Shown in pieces: positions 1 to 7,700 of a stretch of DNA of 28,874 bases. Under the pieces are notes generated by a model that did no database searches, was not told where the DNA came from, and saw only the letters and a list, made by a program, of their open reading frames with translations. Positions within the stretch are counted from its first letter, which is position 1, and the number at the start of each line of letters is the position of its first letter. Position numbers and translations under genes: made by a program. This DNA comes from an uncultured Clostridia bacterium (GTDB lineage: Bacteria > Bacillota > Clostridia > Oscillospirales > Acutalibacteraceae): positions 1 to 28,874 of the forward strand of contig CALAQQ010000242.1 in the NCBI GenBank assembly GCA_937888485.1, written 5' to 3'.

Positions 1-63
1 CACTCTTCAAAAATCACACATTCTATATCAGATGGAGGTAAAACCAATTTTCTTGATTGGGTA

Positions 64-1455
64 TTATGCACCAAATCCAATAGTGCATACTGAAATAATC
101 TTTGAGATTTTAAACTTTTTAAATTCTTCTTTTCCGCTTTCTGCATTAATATACACCAGTACCTCCTGACCTTCACGACTCTTGCAGTGAAATTCATAGC
201 AAAGAACTTCCTTACCTGTTTCCAAAGGTACAAAAGCCGGACGGGAGGATATTACTGAAAGAAAGGGCGAAATTATTTTTCTGCACTTTTTAAGTGAAAG
301 CAGATCATTTTTACTCTCTCTTTCTCTGTGATTCATCAGATAACCTCGGCTGTCAAGTGCCACTGCCTTACCCGTTTCCAATGAAACACTTACCTTTACC
401 AGATCGGAATAGCATGTAATCCCATCTTTTTCATAGGCATAATTGACCGTACATATTCCGTCATAGGTGCTGTAATAGGTTTCTCTCATGTTATCTGAAA
501 AGCCTGTATCTTCAAGATATTCCTTCCCCCTTTTTATGGCTTCTTCGATGCTGATGGTTACCTCTCCCACATAAACCGGATCAGTCATATAGCAGAGCAT
601 ACCGCCCTTTTTTGTAATTCCGGCTGTTCTGTCACCGTAAGAAAAACAGTACAGTTCAATGGTACCTTCTGCATCTGCCTCTCTTTTCAATCCTCTGCCA
701 TCGCAGCCGAGATACTCAGCTGCCTTTTTTCTTGCCTCGTCAGCTGTGATTTCGTCGCCTCCGATGCCCAGTGCCTTTTTATTTATAACAGCATCTGCGA
801 AGGGACCGTCATATAAAAGAGTAGGATAATCTCCCATCGTCTGCTGTATGTCCGTAAAGGTTTCCGAAAAACTCACCCCCTCATTTTCTGCAGATGAAAG
901 CAGATTGTTCACCTTTTTCGTGAACGACACTCTGCCCGAATAATAATCATTGCTTATCTGCTCGAAGGAGTCGGAAAGATATTTGGAATAGCCGTACAGC
1001 GCTTTCAGCTCAAGACCTTTTTCAAACATTTTGAGGAAAATCCACTGAGTCCACTTATAGTAGTCCTCCTGAGTTGTGTCAACAACCTTTGACCAGTCGA
1101 AGGAGAAGCCTACTCTTTTAAGCTGACTTGTAAATTTTGCGATATTGGTATCGGTAACCTGACGGGGATGAATACCTGTTTTGATAGCGTAATTTTCCGT
1201 GGGAAGACCGTAAGCATCAAAACCGATGGGGAAAAGAACGTTGTAGCCTTCAAGTCTTCTCTTTCTCGAAACAACCTCAAGACCCGAATAAGCCTTGATG
1301 TGACCTACGTGCATACCCGCACCTGAGGGATAAGGGAATTCAACAAGAGCATAGAATTTCTTCTTTGAATAATCGTCTGTGCATTCAAAGGTCTTGTTTT
1401 TATCCCATATATCCTGCCACTTTTTTTCTACGTTTTTAAAATCGTACTGTGCCAT
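64..1455 (-). CDS. leuS'-'ypeB: Chimeric ORF: leucyl-tRNA synthetase N-terminus fused to YpeB C-terminus
   Basis: Seen: residues 1-148 are a class I leucyl-tRNA synthetase N-terminus, with the HIGH-type motif HVGH at 49-52 and the FPIGFDAYGLPTEN block at 75-88. From about residue 152 the protein is instead the C-terminal two thirds of the spore germination protein YpeB: PepSY-type segments, a YLMNHRERES block, and VLCYEF...VYINAESGKEE near the end. The editing, KMSKS and anticodon-binding parts of LeuRS (normally about 800 residues) and the membrane anchor of YpeB (normally about 450 residues) are missing. The frame is open across the junction near 1000-1014. A good AGAGG site lies upstream of the ATG. 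Position after rsfS is the usual place for leuS, so the 5' part is in native context. LeuRS activity cannot be expected. It is either a real deletion or translocation or an assembly join; I cannot tell which. The last 15 or so residues also look unlike YpeB. Bases 1-63 beyond the stop hold nothing I recognise. Confidence 0.85.
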   Translation of the reverse strand: MAQYDFKNVEKKWQDIWDKNKTFECTDDYSKKKFYALVEFPYPSGAGMHVGHIKAYSGLEVVSRKRRLEGYNVLFPIGFDAYGLPTENYAIKTGIHPRQVTDTNIAKFTSQLKRVGFSFDWSKVVDTTQEDYYKWTQWIFLKMFEKGLELKALYGYSKYLSDSFEQISNDYYSGRVSFTKKVNNLLSSAENEGVSFSETFTDIQQTMGDYPTLLYDGPFADAVINKKALGIGGDEITADEARKKAAEYLGCDGRGLKREADAEGTIELYCFSYGDRTAGITKKGGMLCYMTDPVYVGEVTISIEEAIKRGKEYLEDTGFSDNMRETYYSTYDGICTVNYAYEKDGITCYSDLVKVSVSLETGKAVALDSRGYLMNHRERESKNDLLSLKKCRKIISPFLSVISSRPAFVPLETGKEVLCYEFHCKSREGQEVLVYINAESGKEEFKKFKISKIISVCTIGFGA

Positions 1456-1470
1456 TTAATTCAACCTCTT

Positions 1471-1597
1471 TATAAGTTAATAGTTAAAAATGAATAGTGA
1501 AGAGTTAAGGATAGGCTTCGCCTATGACCGATTAAAATGGGTACGGGTGAAACCCGTCATTAACTTTTCACTTTTCATTATTCATTTTTCACTTAAA
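1471..1597. repeat. Intergenic palindromic repeat, copy 1
   Basis: The arms read as imperfect inverted repeats: AAAATGAATAGTGAAGAGTTAA on the left, and TTAACTTTTCACTTTTCATT followed by ATTCATTTTTCAC on the right. The interior holds two small perfect hairpins, ATAGGC-TTC-GCCTAT and ACGGGT-GAA-ACCCGT. The same arm words and hairpins recur near 6893-7006 and 7525-7700. It lies between rsfS and the leuS start codon, so it may be transcribed in that operon. Confidence 0.75.
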
Positions 1598-1957
1598 TCA
1601 ATCTTCTGTCAGAACATCGCTCAGGTCAACGACGCTTGCATCTGCCCAAAGACGTTCAAGATTATAATAATCTCTGTTTTCCTGAGTGAAAACATGGAGA
1701 ATAACCGTGCCGTAATCGAGAAGAATCCAGCCCGTTGCTCTGCCCTCGATATGCTCGGGGTCAATGCCTAGGCGCTGTTTGATTTCATACTCAACGTCGT
1801 CGGCAAGCGATTTTGCGTGGGTGTTTGAGGTACCCGAAGCAATAACAAAATAATCCGAAACTATTGTTACCTCCTCGGTCTTGATAGCGGTTATGTCAAT
1901 CGCCTTTTTCTCGTCAAGCACCTTTGCTATTTCTTTTACAAGTACATTAGAATCCAT
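1598..1957 (-). CDS. rsfS: Ribosomal silencing factor RsfS (Iojap/YbeB family)
   Basis: 119 residues, the normal family length. RsfS binds ribosomal protein uL14 on the 50S subunit and blocks joining with the 30S subunit under starvation. Diagnostic blocks are visible: SDYFVIASGTSNTHAKSLAD at 34-53, the HIEG...GWILLDYGTVILHVF stretch in the middle, and the YYNLERLWADA segment near the end. The ATG follows AAAGGA with 7 nt spacing, and that site overlaps the last codons of nadD-yqeK, 4 bp upstream, so the two are translationally linked. The order nadD-yqeK-rsfS-leuS is common in Clostridia and supports the call. Confidence 0.95.
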   Translation of the reverse strand: MDSNVLVKEIAKVLDEKKAIDITAIKTEEVTIVSDYFVIASGTSNTHAKSLADDVEYEIKQRLGIDPEHIEGRATGWILLDYGTVILHVFTQENRDYYNLERLWADASVVDLSDVLTED

Positions 1958-1961
1958 ATAT

Positions 1962-3128
1962 TTATCCTTTCCCGGAATTAATTATCATATCGTTATAGCA
2001 TTCCACGGTTGCAGGGTGAATCGGCAGATTTTTCGATGCCAATTTATTCACGGTATAGCGTGAAGTATAAAGCATCGCATCCTCAAGACTTTTATCCGCA
2101 AGTTTTCTGACAACGCCGACATCGGGATAATCTCTGTCCGCAGAAATGAAATCCGCAACATAAACGATTTTTTCGAGAAGCGTCATTCCTGCTTTTCCCG
2201 TTGTATGCCATCTTACAGCACCGAGAATTTCTTCATCGGTAACAATACCGTTTTCTCTGAGATACGATGCGCCCGATATCTGATGCCAGACCTTCGGATT
2301 TGAAATATCGACAGGGGTCAGCTTTTCACCGCTTTTTTCGATATAACCGAAATGTTCATCGGCAGTTGCGTTCTTCATAACATCGTGCATAAGACCTGCA
2401 AGACGTGCCTTTTCGGGGTCTGCGCCGTATTTTTCGGCAAGCACCGAAGCGCATTCGCTTACGCACTCGCTGTGGTAAAATCTGTAATCATCGAGCTTTT
2501 CAGCAAGAATTTTTCGGTATTCAGAAAGACCGTCATCATAAAGTCCGTTTTTTTCGATGAATTCAAGAACTTTGGAATTCATGAATTCGGGAATGCTGTT
2601 TTTTGCGATTTCAACCCTTATCTGAGTTGAGCTTACCTCAAGAGGCTCGATTTCGAGAAAAATTATTCTTTCTCTCTGCTCAGGAGTATAGACCGACAAA
2701 TCCGCCTTGAAGCCCCTTTCTCTCGACGCCGCACAGATTGTTGCAAGGGTCAGAATTTCTTCCCACTTATACCATTGGGTGAAAGTTTCAAGCATGTCCG
2801 AGCCGAAGATGAAATAAAGCTCTGAGTCAGGATATATCTTTTTCAGCTCACGGAGAGTTTCAACCGTATAGCTTTTATCGCCCCTGTCAAGCTCGATTGA
2901 GGAAACCTCAAAAAGCTCATCCTCAAACGCAAGGCGGCACATCTGCATGCGCTCGTCTCCGCTTGCAAGCTTGCCGGGCATTTTATGAGGCGGTATGCAG
3001 GAGGGAATTATCAGCACCTTTTCCGCACCGATTTTTTCAGCCGCCTCTTTTGCAAGGCGAACATGGCCAAGATGCGGTGGATTGAATGTCCCTCCGAAAA
3101 CGCCGATTTTTTTCTGTTTGTTACTCAT
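1962..3128 (-). CDS. nadD-yqeK: Nicotinate-nucleotide adenylyltransferase fused to YqeK HD-domain hydrolase
   Basis: 388 residues in two domains. Residues 1-200 are NadD, which adenylylates nicotinate mononucleotide in NAD synthesis: GGTFNPPHLGH at 12-22 with the nucleotidyltransferase HxGH, and the SSTQIR signature at 166-171. Residues 201-388 are a YqeK-type HD phosphohydrolase, the family of symmetrical diadenosine tetraphosphatases: H219, HD at 248-249, H282, H308 and D326 are the likely metal ligands. The two are separate genes in Bacillus; the fusion is known in Clostridia and both active sites look intact. The ATG overlaps the permease stop by one base (TAATG), so translation is probably coupled to the ABC transporter genes. 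It continues into rsfS. Confidence 0.94.
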   Translation of the reverse strand: MSNKQKKIGVFGGTFNPPHLGHVRLAKEAAEKIGAEKVLIIPSCIPPHKMPGKLASGDERMQMCRLAFEDELFEVSSIELDRGDKSYTVETLRELKKIYPDSELYFIFGSDMLETFTQWYKWEEILTLATICAASRERGFKADLSVYTPEQRERIIFLEIEPLEVSSTQIRVEIAKNSIPEFMNSKVLEFIEKNGLYDDGLSEYRKILAEKLDDYRFYHSECVSECASVLAEKYGADPEKARLAGLMHDVMKNATADEHFGYIEKSGEKLTPVDISNPKVWHQISGASYLRENGIVTDEEILGAVRWHTTGKAGMTLLEKIVYVADFISADRDYPDVGVVRKLADKSLEDAMLYTSRYTVNKLASKNLPIHPATVECYNDMIINSGKG

Positions 3129-3940
3129 TATTTGATATTAACCTTTGAGTTCATGAGTTTTGCTGTTGCAACGAAAAGTCCTGCACCTGCAACAACGTTG
3201 AAGATTGTTCCTGCAAGTCCGAGGCTTAAGCCGAGGGGGTCAGCCATTGTTGACTGTGTGCTGTAGAAAATTCCTTCGCTCGTAAGAACGATTGAAAGAG
3301 GAACATACTGCGAAAGAAGAACGTCGATAACCTGCATAACAATGAACACCGCAAAGAATATCACAACCGATGCAAAACCGCCGAGCTTCTGCATTATTCT
3401 TGTGTTTGCAATGGTGATTGCGAAATAAAGCTGTGCAATGAGAACAACTATTCTCAGGAAGATGATGAATGCAATCAGAGCAATTGCAAGCTTGATTGTT
3501 TCACCCGAGGGAAGACCGTCAAACATCGAAAGCATCATCTGGAAGGCAAATTTGATGTCCTCGCCTATCATTGCGGTTGAATAGAGATAAACTCCGACGA
3601 AAATGCCGATTGCCACGATATAGCTAAGAAGCATCCAGCAGAAGGATGTTATTGTTTTTGCCGCAAGAAGCTGTCCGCTTGTTACGGGGAGTGTGAAGCT
3701 CAGATATCCCTGACCGCCGAAAAGGGTCTTTCTGAAATTCTGGACAACGCTTACAAATGTCATAACAATTGCAATAAGTCCCGTTGCAATAAGAACAACG
3801 GTTGCAACTGCGCTGAGCCATGTTATTTTAACAACAAACGCCGCCATCATAACAAGAATTGCCGCCGCCGCAACAACATAAATCATTCCGATTGTGTGGA
3901 TATTCGCCTTGAATTCATTCTTAATTAACTTGCCAAGCAT
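3128..3940 (-). CDS. ABC-2 type transporter permease
   Basis: 270 residues from the ATG at 3940, chosen because GGAGG sits 8-9 nt upstream; the frame is open further upstream but lies inside the ATPase gene. About six hydrophobic segments are visible, the first right after a short basic N-terminus (MLGKLIKNEFKANIH). The GYLSFTLPVTSGQLLAAK stretch in the second loop is typical of Firmicutes ABC-2 permeases. It overlaps the partner ATPase by 20 bp and nadD-yqeK by 1 bp. Substrate unknown; relatives include peptide, bacteriocin-resistance and bacitracin-type exporters, and nothing here narrows it. Confidence 0.85.
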   Translation of the reverse strand: MLGKLIKNEFKANIHTIGMIYVVAAAAILVMMAAFVVKITWLSAVATVVLIATGLIAIVMTFVSVVQNFRKTLFGGQGYLSFTLPVTSGQLLAAKTITSFCWMLLSYIVAIGIFVGVYLYSTAMIGEDIKFAFQMMLSMFDGLPSGETIKLAIALIAFIIFLRIVVLIAQLYFAITIANTRIMQKLGGFASVVIFFAVFIVMQVIDVLLSQYVPLSIVLTSEGIFYSTQSTMADPLGLSLGLAGTIFNVVAGAGLFVATAKLMNSKVNIK

Positions 3941-4631
3941 TAGCGAACACCTCCTTGAATAAATCCTCAACTGTTCTGCCTGAAGCAGTGATATCATCAA
4001 CCTTTGCCTTAACGAGAACCTGACCTCTGCCAATCATAAGCACGGAATTGAAAATCTTTTCAACATCGTAAATAAGATGGGTGGAAATGAGAATCGTTGA
4101 GCCTTCGGGATGGTTTTTCATGATTGTGTCAAGAATGAACGCTCTTGCAGCGGGGTCAACACCGCCGAGGGGTTCATCGAGAACATAAAGCTTTGCGTTT
4201 CTGCACATAACAAGGATAAGCTGGAGCTTTTCCTGCATACCCTTTGACATGGTCTTGATTTTCTGTTTGAGAGGAAGCTGGAAAACATCGAGCATCTGAT
4301 ATGCCTTTTCCTTGTTGAAATCCTTATAGAAATCAGCCATGAATTCAATCGCATCCTTGCAGCGCATCCAGTCTGCAAGATATGTCTTTTCGGGAAGATA
4401 TGCAACCTTCGCCTTTGTTACAACACCGGGTTCATCGCCGTCGATAAGAACTTCACCCGAATAGTCATGGATAAGACCTGTGAGAATTTTGAGAAGCGAG
4501 GTTTTACCGCTTCCGTTGGGACCGAGCAAGCCGATAATCTGACCGCCTTCAAAGCTGAACGAAACGTTCCTGAGCACCTGATGGCTGCCGTAAGACTTGC
4601 TGAGATTATTTACTGAAATAATTTCGGACAT
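3921..4631 (-). CDS. ABC transporter ATP-binding protein
   Basis: 236 residues from the ATG at 4631, which has GGGAGG 7 nt upstream; an in-frame ATG at 4679 lacks such a site. Walker A is GPNGSGKT at 37-44, the signature is MSKGMQEKL near 128-135 (an SKGMQ variant of LSGGQ common in ABC-2 exporters), Walker B is LYVLDEP near 148-154, and the switch histidine is in STH. It should energise the adjacent permease at the cytoplasmic face. Short single-domain ATPases of this kind usually pair with one ABC-2 permease. An extended -10 promoter lies about 75 bp upstream. Confidence 0.92.
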   Translation of the reverse strand: MSEIISVNNLSKSYGSHQVLRNVSFSFEGGQIIGLLGPNGSGKTSLLKILTGLIHDYSGEVLIDGDEPGVVTKAKVAYLPEKTYLADWMRCKDAIEFMADFYKDFNKEKAYQMLDVFQLPLKQKIKTMSKGMQEKLQLILVMCRNAKLYVLDEPLGGVDPAARAFILDTIMKNHPEGSTILISTHLIYDVEKIFNSVLMIGRGQVLVKAKVDDITASGRTVEDLFKEVFANAWQVN

Positions 4632-4709
4632 CTTTTTTCCTCCCGTAAATTTATCTTTTACCAAATTAATATGCCTCAAAAGAATTCAGGACATACCACA
4701 ATAGCATAT

Positions 4710-4715
4710 ATTATA
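4710..4715 (-). promoter_or_regulatory. Extended -10 promoter for the ABC-nadD-rsfS operon
   Basis: On the minus strand the sequence reads TGTTATAAT, a TGn-extended consensus -10. A second TATAAT lies about 20 bp further upstream, but neither has a convincing -35. It would give a leader of roughly 70 nt to the ATPase ATG. No other promoter is evident before the run of closely spaced genes down to rsfS. Confidence 0.5.
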
Positions 4716-4790
4716 ACACTATCTATTATAAAATAAAAGACTTATTTTACTATTTTTTTGACTCAAAATTAAAGAATTGTAAATAAATAA

Positions 4791-4820
4791 CAAAAATCGG
4801 CTCACACAAGGTGAACCGAT
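4791..4820 (-). terminator. Rho-independent terminator after the GNAT gene
   Basis: On the minus strand ATCGGTTCACC, loop TTGT, then GTGAGCCGAT form a stem followed directly by TTTTTG. It begins 21 bp after the acetyltransferase stop and closes the 6854-4842 gene cluster before the ABC operon promoter. Confidence 0.85.
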
Positions 4821-4841
4821 ATCGGTAAAGGACAATCTGAC

Positions 4842-5417
4842 TTAGTTGTTTTCGCAAAGAATTTTTGCAAAATTATATTCCTTATCAACTGCAGGAATAT
4901 CCGTATAATTGTTTTCGGCAAGCCATTTTTCCCAGCAAGCTTCAGCTTCGTCATCGATAATAACGGGTCTGAACCCGCCTCTGAGATAACTCTTTACTGC
5001 GGGAACGCGGAAAGTATCGGTTGAAAGAGTTGCCGTTTCACATCCGCTTTCGTAAGCTGCCGCATTTGCGATTTCGGCAAGATACTTGCCTGCGCCCTGA
5101 CCCCTGCTTTCGGGCTTTGCGGCAACCATATGCACTCTTGCCTGTTTATTTTCCCAGAGAAGAATTGAGGTTGTTGCGATGGGTTTGCCTTCCTTTTCAA
5201 CAAAGAAAACATAATTTCCGTCATAACCGACCTCGTTTGTCATACATCTGTCATATGCCGATATATCATTATTTTCTCCGATAATTGAACCCTTGCAGAT
5301 ATCAACCCACGCCTGCTTGTCTTCATCGCTTCCGTTGAAACGGCGGAAGCTGAAACCTGCATATTCTTCGGGATATTCGGCGGGAGATACTTTTTTGAAC
5401 ATTATCAACTGACTCAT
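4842..5417 (-). CDS. GNAT family N-acetyltransferase
   Basis: 191 residues. The acetyl-CoA binding motif is RGQGAGKYL at 105-113 after the beta-4 strand ARVHMVAAKPES, and the fold continues with ATLSTDTFRVPAVKSYLRGGF, the typical C-terminal helix and strand. The ATG has GGAGG upstream with good spacing, 16 bp after the membrane-protein stop, so it is the last gene of a minus-strand cluster with its own terminator. Acceptor substrate cannot be read from the sequence; an amine-bearing small molecule or protein N-terminus are the usual options. Confidence 0.88.
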   Translation of the reverse strand: MSQLIMFKKVSPAEYPEEYAGFSFRRFNGSDEDKQAWVDICKGSIIGENNDISAYDRCMTNEVGYDGNYVFFVEKEGKPIATTSILLWENKQARVHMVAAKPESRGQGAGKYLAEIANAAAYESGCETATLSTDTFRVPAVKSYLRGGFRPVIIDDEAEACWEKWLAENNYTDIPAVDKEYNFAKILCENN

Positions 5418-5433
5418 AATGCACCTCCGTCGG

Positions 5434-5868
5434 TTATTGGTTGTTTGATTTTGCGGGCACTCTGTTGAGGAACATATATGCCGTTATTGAGAGAATCAGC
5501 ATCAGAACAGTCACCGCAAGGGGCGATTCTATGCCGTAAAACGGCGCGCAGATAAGCTCAAAAACGACCTCGAACATCTCGGAAATACCGATTGCCCTTG
5601 TCATCATGGTTATAACGCTTACCGCAAGACCGACCATTGAATAGATATTGACTATCTTTATCCAGAGCATTTCTCCGAGTTTGAACGCAACCGCAACCGA
5701 AGCGATAACAAGAACCGCATAGCCTGCCGCCGCAAGAATTTCTGCCGCATTTTCAACCTCCGCAAGAATATCGGGGATTATCTTGATTATTCTCCATATG
5801 TAAGGCGCACCGAGAAGAAGTCCGCACACAACATAAAATGTAAGTCTTATATTTTTCTTGTTATCCAT
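5434..5868 (-). CDS. Small multi-pass membrane protein, unknown function
   Basis: 144 residues from the ATG at 5868, chosen because it overlaps the upstream TSCPD stop by 8 bp, a typical coupled arrangement; upstream in-frame codons lie inside that gene. Four hydrophobic segments are visible: after the MDNKKN start, around ILAAAGYAVLVIASVAVAF, around IYSMVGLAVSVITMM, and around SPLAVTVLMLILSITAYMF. It ends with a short polar tail. I do not recognise a family. Its partner genes (TSCPD, GNAT) do not suggest a pathway. Confidence 0.75.
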   Translation of the reverse strand: MDNKKNIRLTFYVVCGLLLGAPYIWRIIKIIPDILAEVENAAEILAAAGYAVLVIASVAVAFKLGEMLWIKIVNIYSMVGLAVSVITMMTRAIGISEMFEVVFELICAPFYGIESPLAVTVLMLILSITAYMFLNRVPAKSNNQ

Positions 5869-6112
5869 TTTCAACAGCCTCCCTGAGTGCCTTTGCAAGC
5901 TGGTCGGGGCATGAGGTTGTTTTGAAACCGCAGCGTATACCCTCAAGCTTTGCAATAACGTCCTTTGCATTCATGCCTTCAACGATTGAGCCGATTCCCT
6001 TGAGATTTCCGTTGCAGCCGCCCTCAAAACGGACATTCTTAACGGTTTCACCCTCAAGCTCAAATTCAATCATGCGTGCACAAGTGCCTCTTGTTCTATA
6101 TTTATAAACCAT
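5861..6112 (-). CDS. TSCPD domain-containing protein (TIGR03905-like)
   Basis: 83 residues, the usual length for this free-standing family. Cysteines 11, 33, 61 and 68, with the namesake TSCPDQLAKAL at 66-76, match the TSCPD module that also forms the C-terminal tail of vitamin B12-dependent ribonucleotide reductases, where the cysteines are thought to bind metal. The function of stand-alone copies is not established; a metal-binding or redox partner role is inference. AAGGAG lies 9 nt before the ATG. Confidence 0.9.
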   Translation of the reverse strand: MVYKYRTRGTCARMIEFELEGETVKNVRFEGGCNGNLKGIGSIVEGMNAKDVIAKLEGIRCGFKTTSCPDQLAKALREAVENG

Positions 6113-6159
6113 TGTTTATCACTCCTTCGGAGCTATTTTACAATATATTTTTTCTTTTT

Positions 6160-6276
6160 TCAAGTAAGAATATATATCATCGCAAAAATCAGCGAAAAAT
6201 CCGCATTTTCCGCAAGGAGCAATATTGTTATCGGCAGAATGAGGTTGCTGTCGGAATCAAGGTTTATGGTTATCAC
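6160..6276 (-). CDS. Possible 38-residue membrane peptide
   Basis: A GTG-started frame encodes a peptide beginning MITINLDSDSNLILPITILLL and ending MIYILT. It has two hydrophobic stretches separated by AENADF. It overlaps the last 20 bp of the 123-residue gene, so translation could be coupled; there is no strong ribosome binding site. It fills what would otherwise be an unexplained gap before the TSCPD gene. From memory, very short hydrophobic peptides with acidic spacers are common in Clostridia, but no homologue was checked. Confidence 0.4.
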   Translation of the reverse strand: MITINLDSDSNLILPITILLLAENADFSLIFAMIYILT

Positions 6277-6628
6277 CGCCCATAAGATTTGTCAGCATCG
6301 GCAGAAGTTCAAAAAGCTTCATCATCTGCATGGCTTCATCGGCTTTACGGCGTCTGTTTTCGGATAAAAGAGGCTTGAGCGCTTCAATCAGTCTTGTTCG
6401 GCTGTCGGTTTTATTCATCGCTCCCATAATCGATGTTATCCCCGACATAAGGCGTGCATTGCCGAGTATGTTCGATAAATCGGGCATACCACCAAAACCG
6501 AACTCCTCTTTTTTCTCCGTTTTTTCTTCGGAAGAAAAGAGATTTTCGGCGGCGGCACGCAGATTTTCCATATCCTCATCGGAGAGAGAAGATATGATTT
6601 CGTTTATGTTATCCATGCTTATATCCAT
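6257..6628 (-). CDS. Hypothetical helical protein, likely regulatory or sporulation-associated
   Basis: 123 residues. The N-terminal third is acidic and helical (ISSLSDEDMENLRAAAENLF). A charged and glycine-rich linker follows (KTEKKEEFGFGGMPD). The C-terminal half, SRTRLIEALKPLLSENRRRK then DEAMQMMKLFELLPML, is a pattern I have seen in unnamed small Clostridia proteins. It starts 1 bp after the stop of the upstream gene (TAGTATG) with no strong ribosome binding site of its own, so it depends on coupling. No catalytic motif. Function unknown; the sporulation link is a guess. Confidence 0.72.
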   Translation of the reverse strand: MDISMDNINEIISSLSDEDMENLRAAAENLFSSEEKTEKKEEFGFGGMPDLSNILGNARLMSGITSIMGAMNKTDSRTRLIEALKPLLSENRRRKADEAMQMMKLFELLPMLTNLMGGDNHKP

Positions 6629-6629
6629 A

Positions 6630-6854
6630 CTACTTTTTACCGAATTGTTTCATGATTTTCTGCGCCTGTTCGCTTCTGAGAAGCTCCTCAAGAGCTTTTT
6701 TATCGCCGAGAATGCGCTTTATTTCGTTCACACCGTTTTCGGGAAGCTTATTCTGCATTGCCGAAAGCATATCCTCTGGTCTGTTGCTCTTCGCCGTTTT
6801 CGCAAGCTTAAGAAATTCCTCGGGAGAAAAATTTTGGTTACCCGTTGCAATCAC
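6630..6854 (-). CDS. Hypothetical small helical protein
   Basis: 74 residues from a GTG with a weak AAAGG close upstream. The protein is charged and helical (FSPEEFLKLAKTAKSNRPED, then KALEELLRSEQAQKIMKQF), with no membrane segment or known motif. It is first in a cluster with the 123-residue gene 1 bp downstream; the pair probably act together. The start is uncertain, since no ATG is available in frame near the N-terminus. Confidence 0.65.
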   Translation of the reverse strand: MIATGNQNFSPEEFLKLAKTAKSNRPEDMLSAMQNKLPENGVNEIKRILGDKKALEELLRSEQAQKIMKQFGKK

Positions 6855-6892
6855 CGCCTTTATTCAATATAATTGAAGTGAATTATGTTTTA

Positions 6893-7006
6893 GTGAAGAG
6901 TTAACAGTGAATAGTGAATAATTTCGTACGGGTTTCACCCGTACCCAATATATTAAGCGGCGCAGCCCCTTAACTTTTCACTTTTCATTATTCATTTTTC
7001 ACTATC
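6893..7006. repeat. Intergenic palindromic repeat, copy 2
   Basis: AGTGAAGAGTTAACAGTGAA on the left faces TTAACTTTTCACTTTTCATT and ATTCATTTTTCACT on the right, with the perfect interior hairpin GTACGGGT-TTC-ACCCGTAC. The right arm is nearly identical to that of copy 1. It lies between divergent genes (6854 minus, 7059 plus). Confidence 0.75.
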
Positions 7007-7058
7007 TGTAACCCCATATTTATGATAAAAATACATGCGTTAGAACGGAGCTGATGAT

Positions 7059-7517
7059 TTGAGAATACTTGTTTTTTCGGATTCCCACGGTTCAACATAC
7101 CGTATGCGTGAGGCAATATCCATGCACTCCGAAGCAGATATGATTATTCATCTCGGCGACGGTGAAAGGGATATCGACCTGCTCAAAGACGAAATCGGCA
7201 ACAGAAAGGTTGTTCAGGTCTGCGGAAACTGCGATATTTATTCCCTTTTACCTTATAATGAACTTGTTTGTGTTTCGGGAGTCAGAATCTTCTGTTCCCA
7301 CGGTCATAACGAATATGTGAAACACGGCATTTCTCATTTCATCGAAAAAGCAAAATCAACAGGTGCCGCTATTGCATTATACGGTCATACACATCAAAGC
7401 GTTACATCATATGATGACGGTCTGCACATCATGAATCCCGGCAGTATCGCAAAGGGTGAATACGGTGCAATCGATATCACTCCGCAGGGAATAATGCTTC
7501 TTCCGATGAAAATATAA
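7059..7517 (+). CDS. yfcE: YfcE/MJ0936 family metallophosphodiesterase
   Basis: 152 residues, normal length. All metal-binding motifs of the family are present: DSHG at 8-11, GD at 33-34, GNCD at 56-59, SHGH at 80-83, GHTH at 109-112 and NPGS at 126-129. Members hydrolyse phosphodiester bonds in small substrates; the physiological substrate is unsettled. The start is a TTG, supported by CGGAG 8 nt upstream; the nearby ATG at 7054 runs into a stop at once. Palindromic repeats flank it on both sides, so it looks monocistronic. Confidence 0.92.
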   Translation: MRILVFSDSHGSTYRMREAISMHSEADMIIHLGDGERDIDLLKDEIGNRKVVQVCGNCDIYSLLPYNELVCVSGVRIFCSHGHNEYVKHGISHFIEKAKSTGAAIALYGHTHQSVTSYDDGLHIMNPGSIAKGEYGAIDITPQGIMLLPMKI

Positions 7518-7524
7518 TTTTTCG

Positions 7525-7700
7525 AGTGAAAAGCTAATTTCAATTCGTAATGCGTAATGCGCAATTCGCAATTAAGGGTCTGCGACGCAATTTATATCGG
7601 TCATAGGCGGAGCCTATCCTTCATTGCGCATTGAGAATTGAGAATTGCGAATTATTAAAGTCTTAACTTTTCACCTTTCTTTTTTCACTCTTCACTTAAT
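7525..7700. repeat. Intergenic palindromic repeat, copy 3 (longer variant)
   Basis: GTAATGCGTAATGCGCAATT on the left faces CATTGCGCATTGAGAATTGA and a following GAATTGCGAATT on the right, around the hairpin ATAGGC-GGA-GCCTAT also found in copy 1. A TTAACTTTTCAC...TTCAC tail like the right arms of copies 1 and 2 follows. It therefore looks like two related repeat types abutting. It fills most of the 244-bp gap before the DUF4830 gene. Confidence 0.7.

Noticed and set aside
6330..6872. Plus-strand open frame of 180 codons over the two small minus-strand genes
   Set aside because: Ser/Arg/Leu-rich antisense shadow; the minus-strand frames are coupled and better composed.
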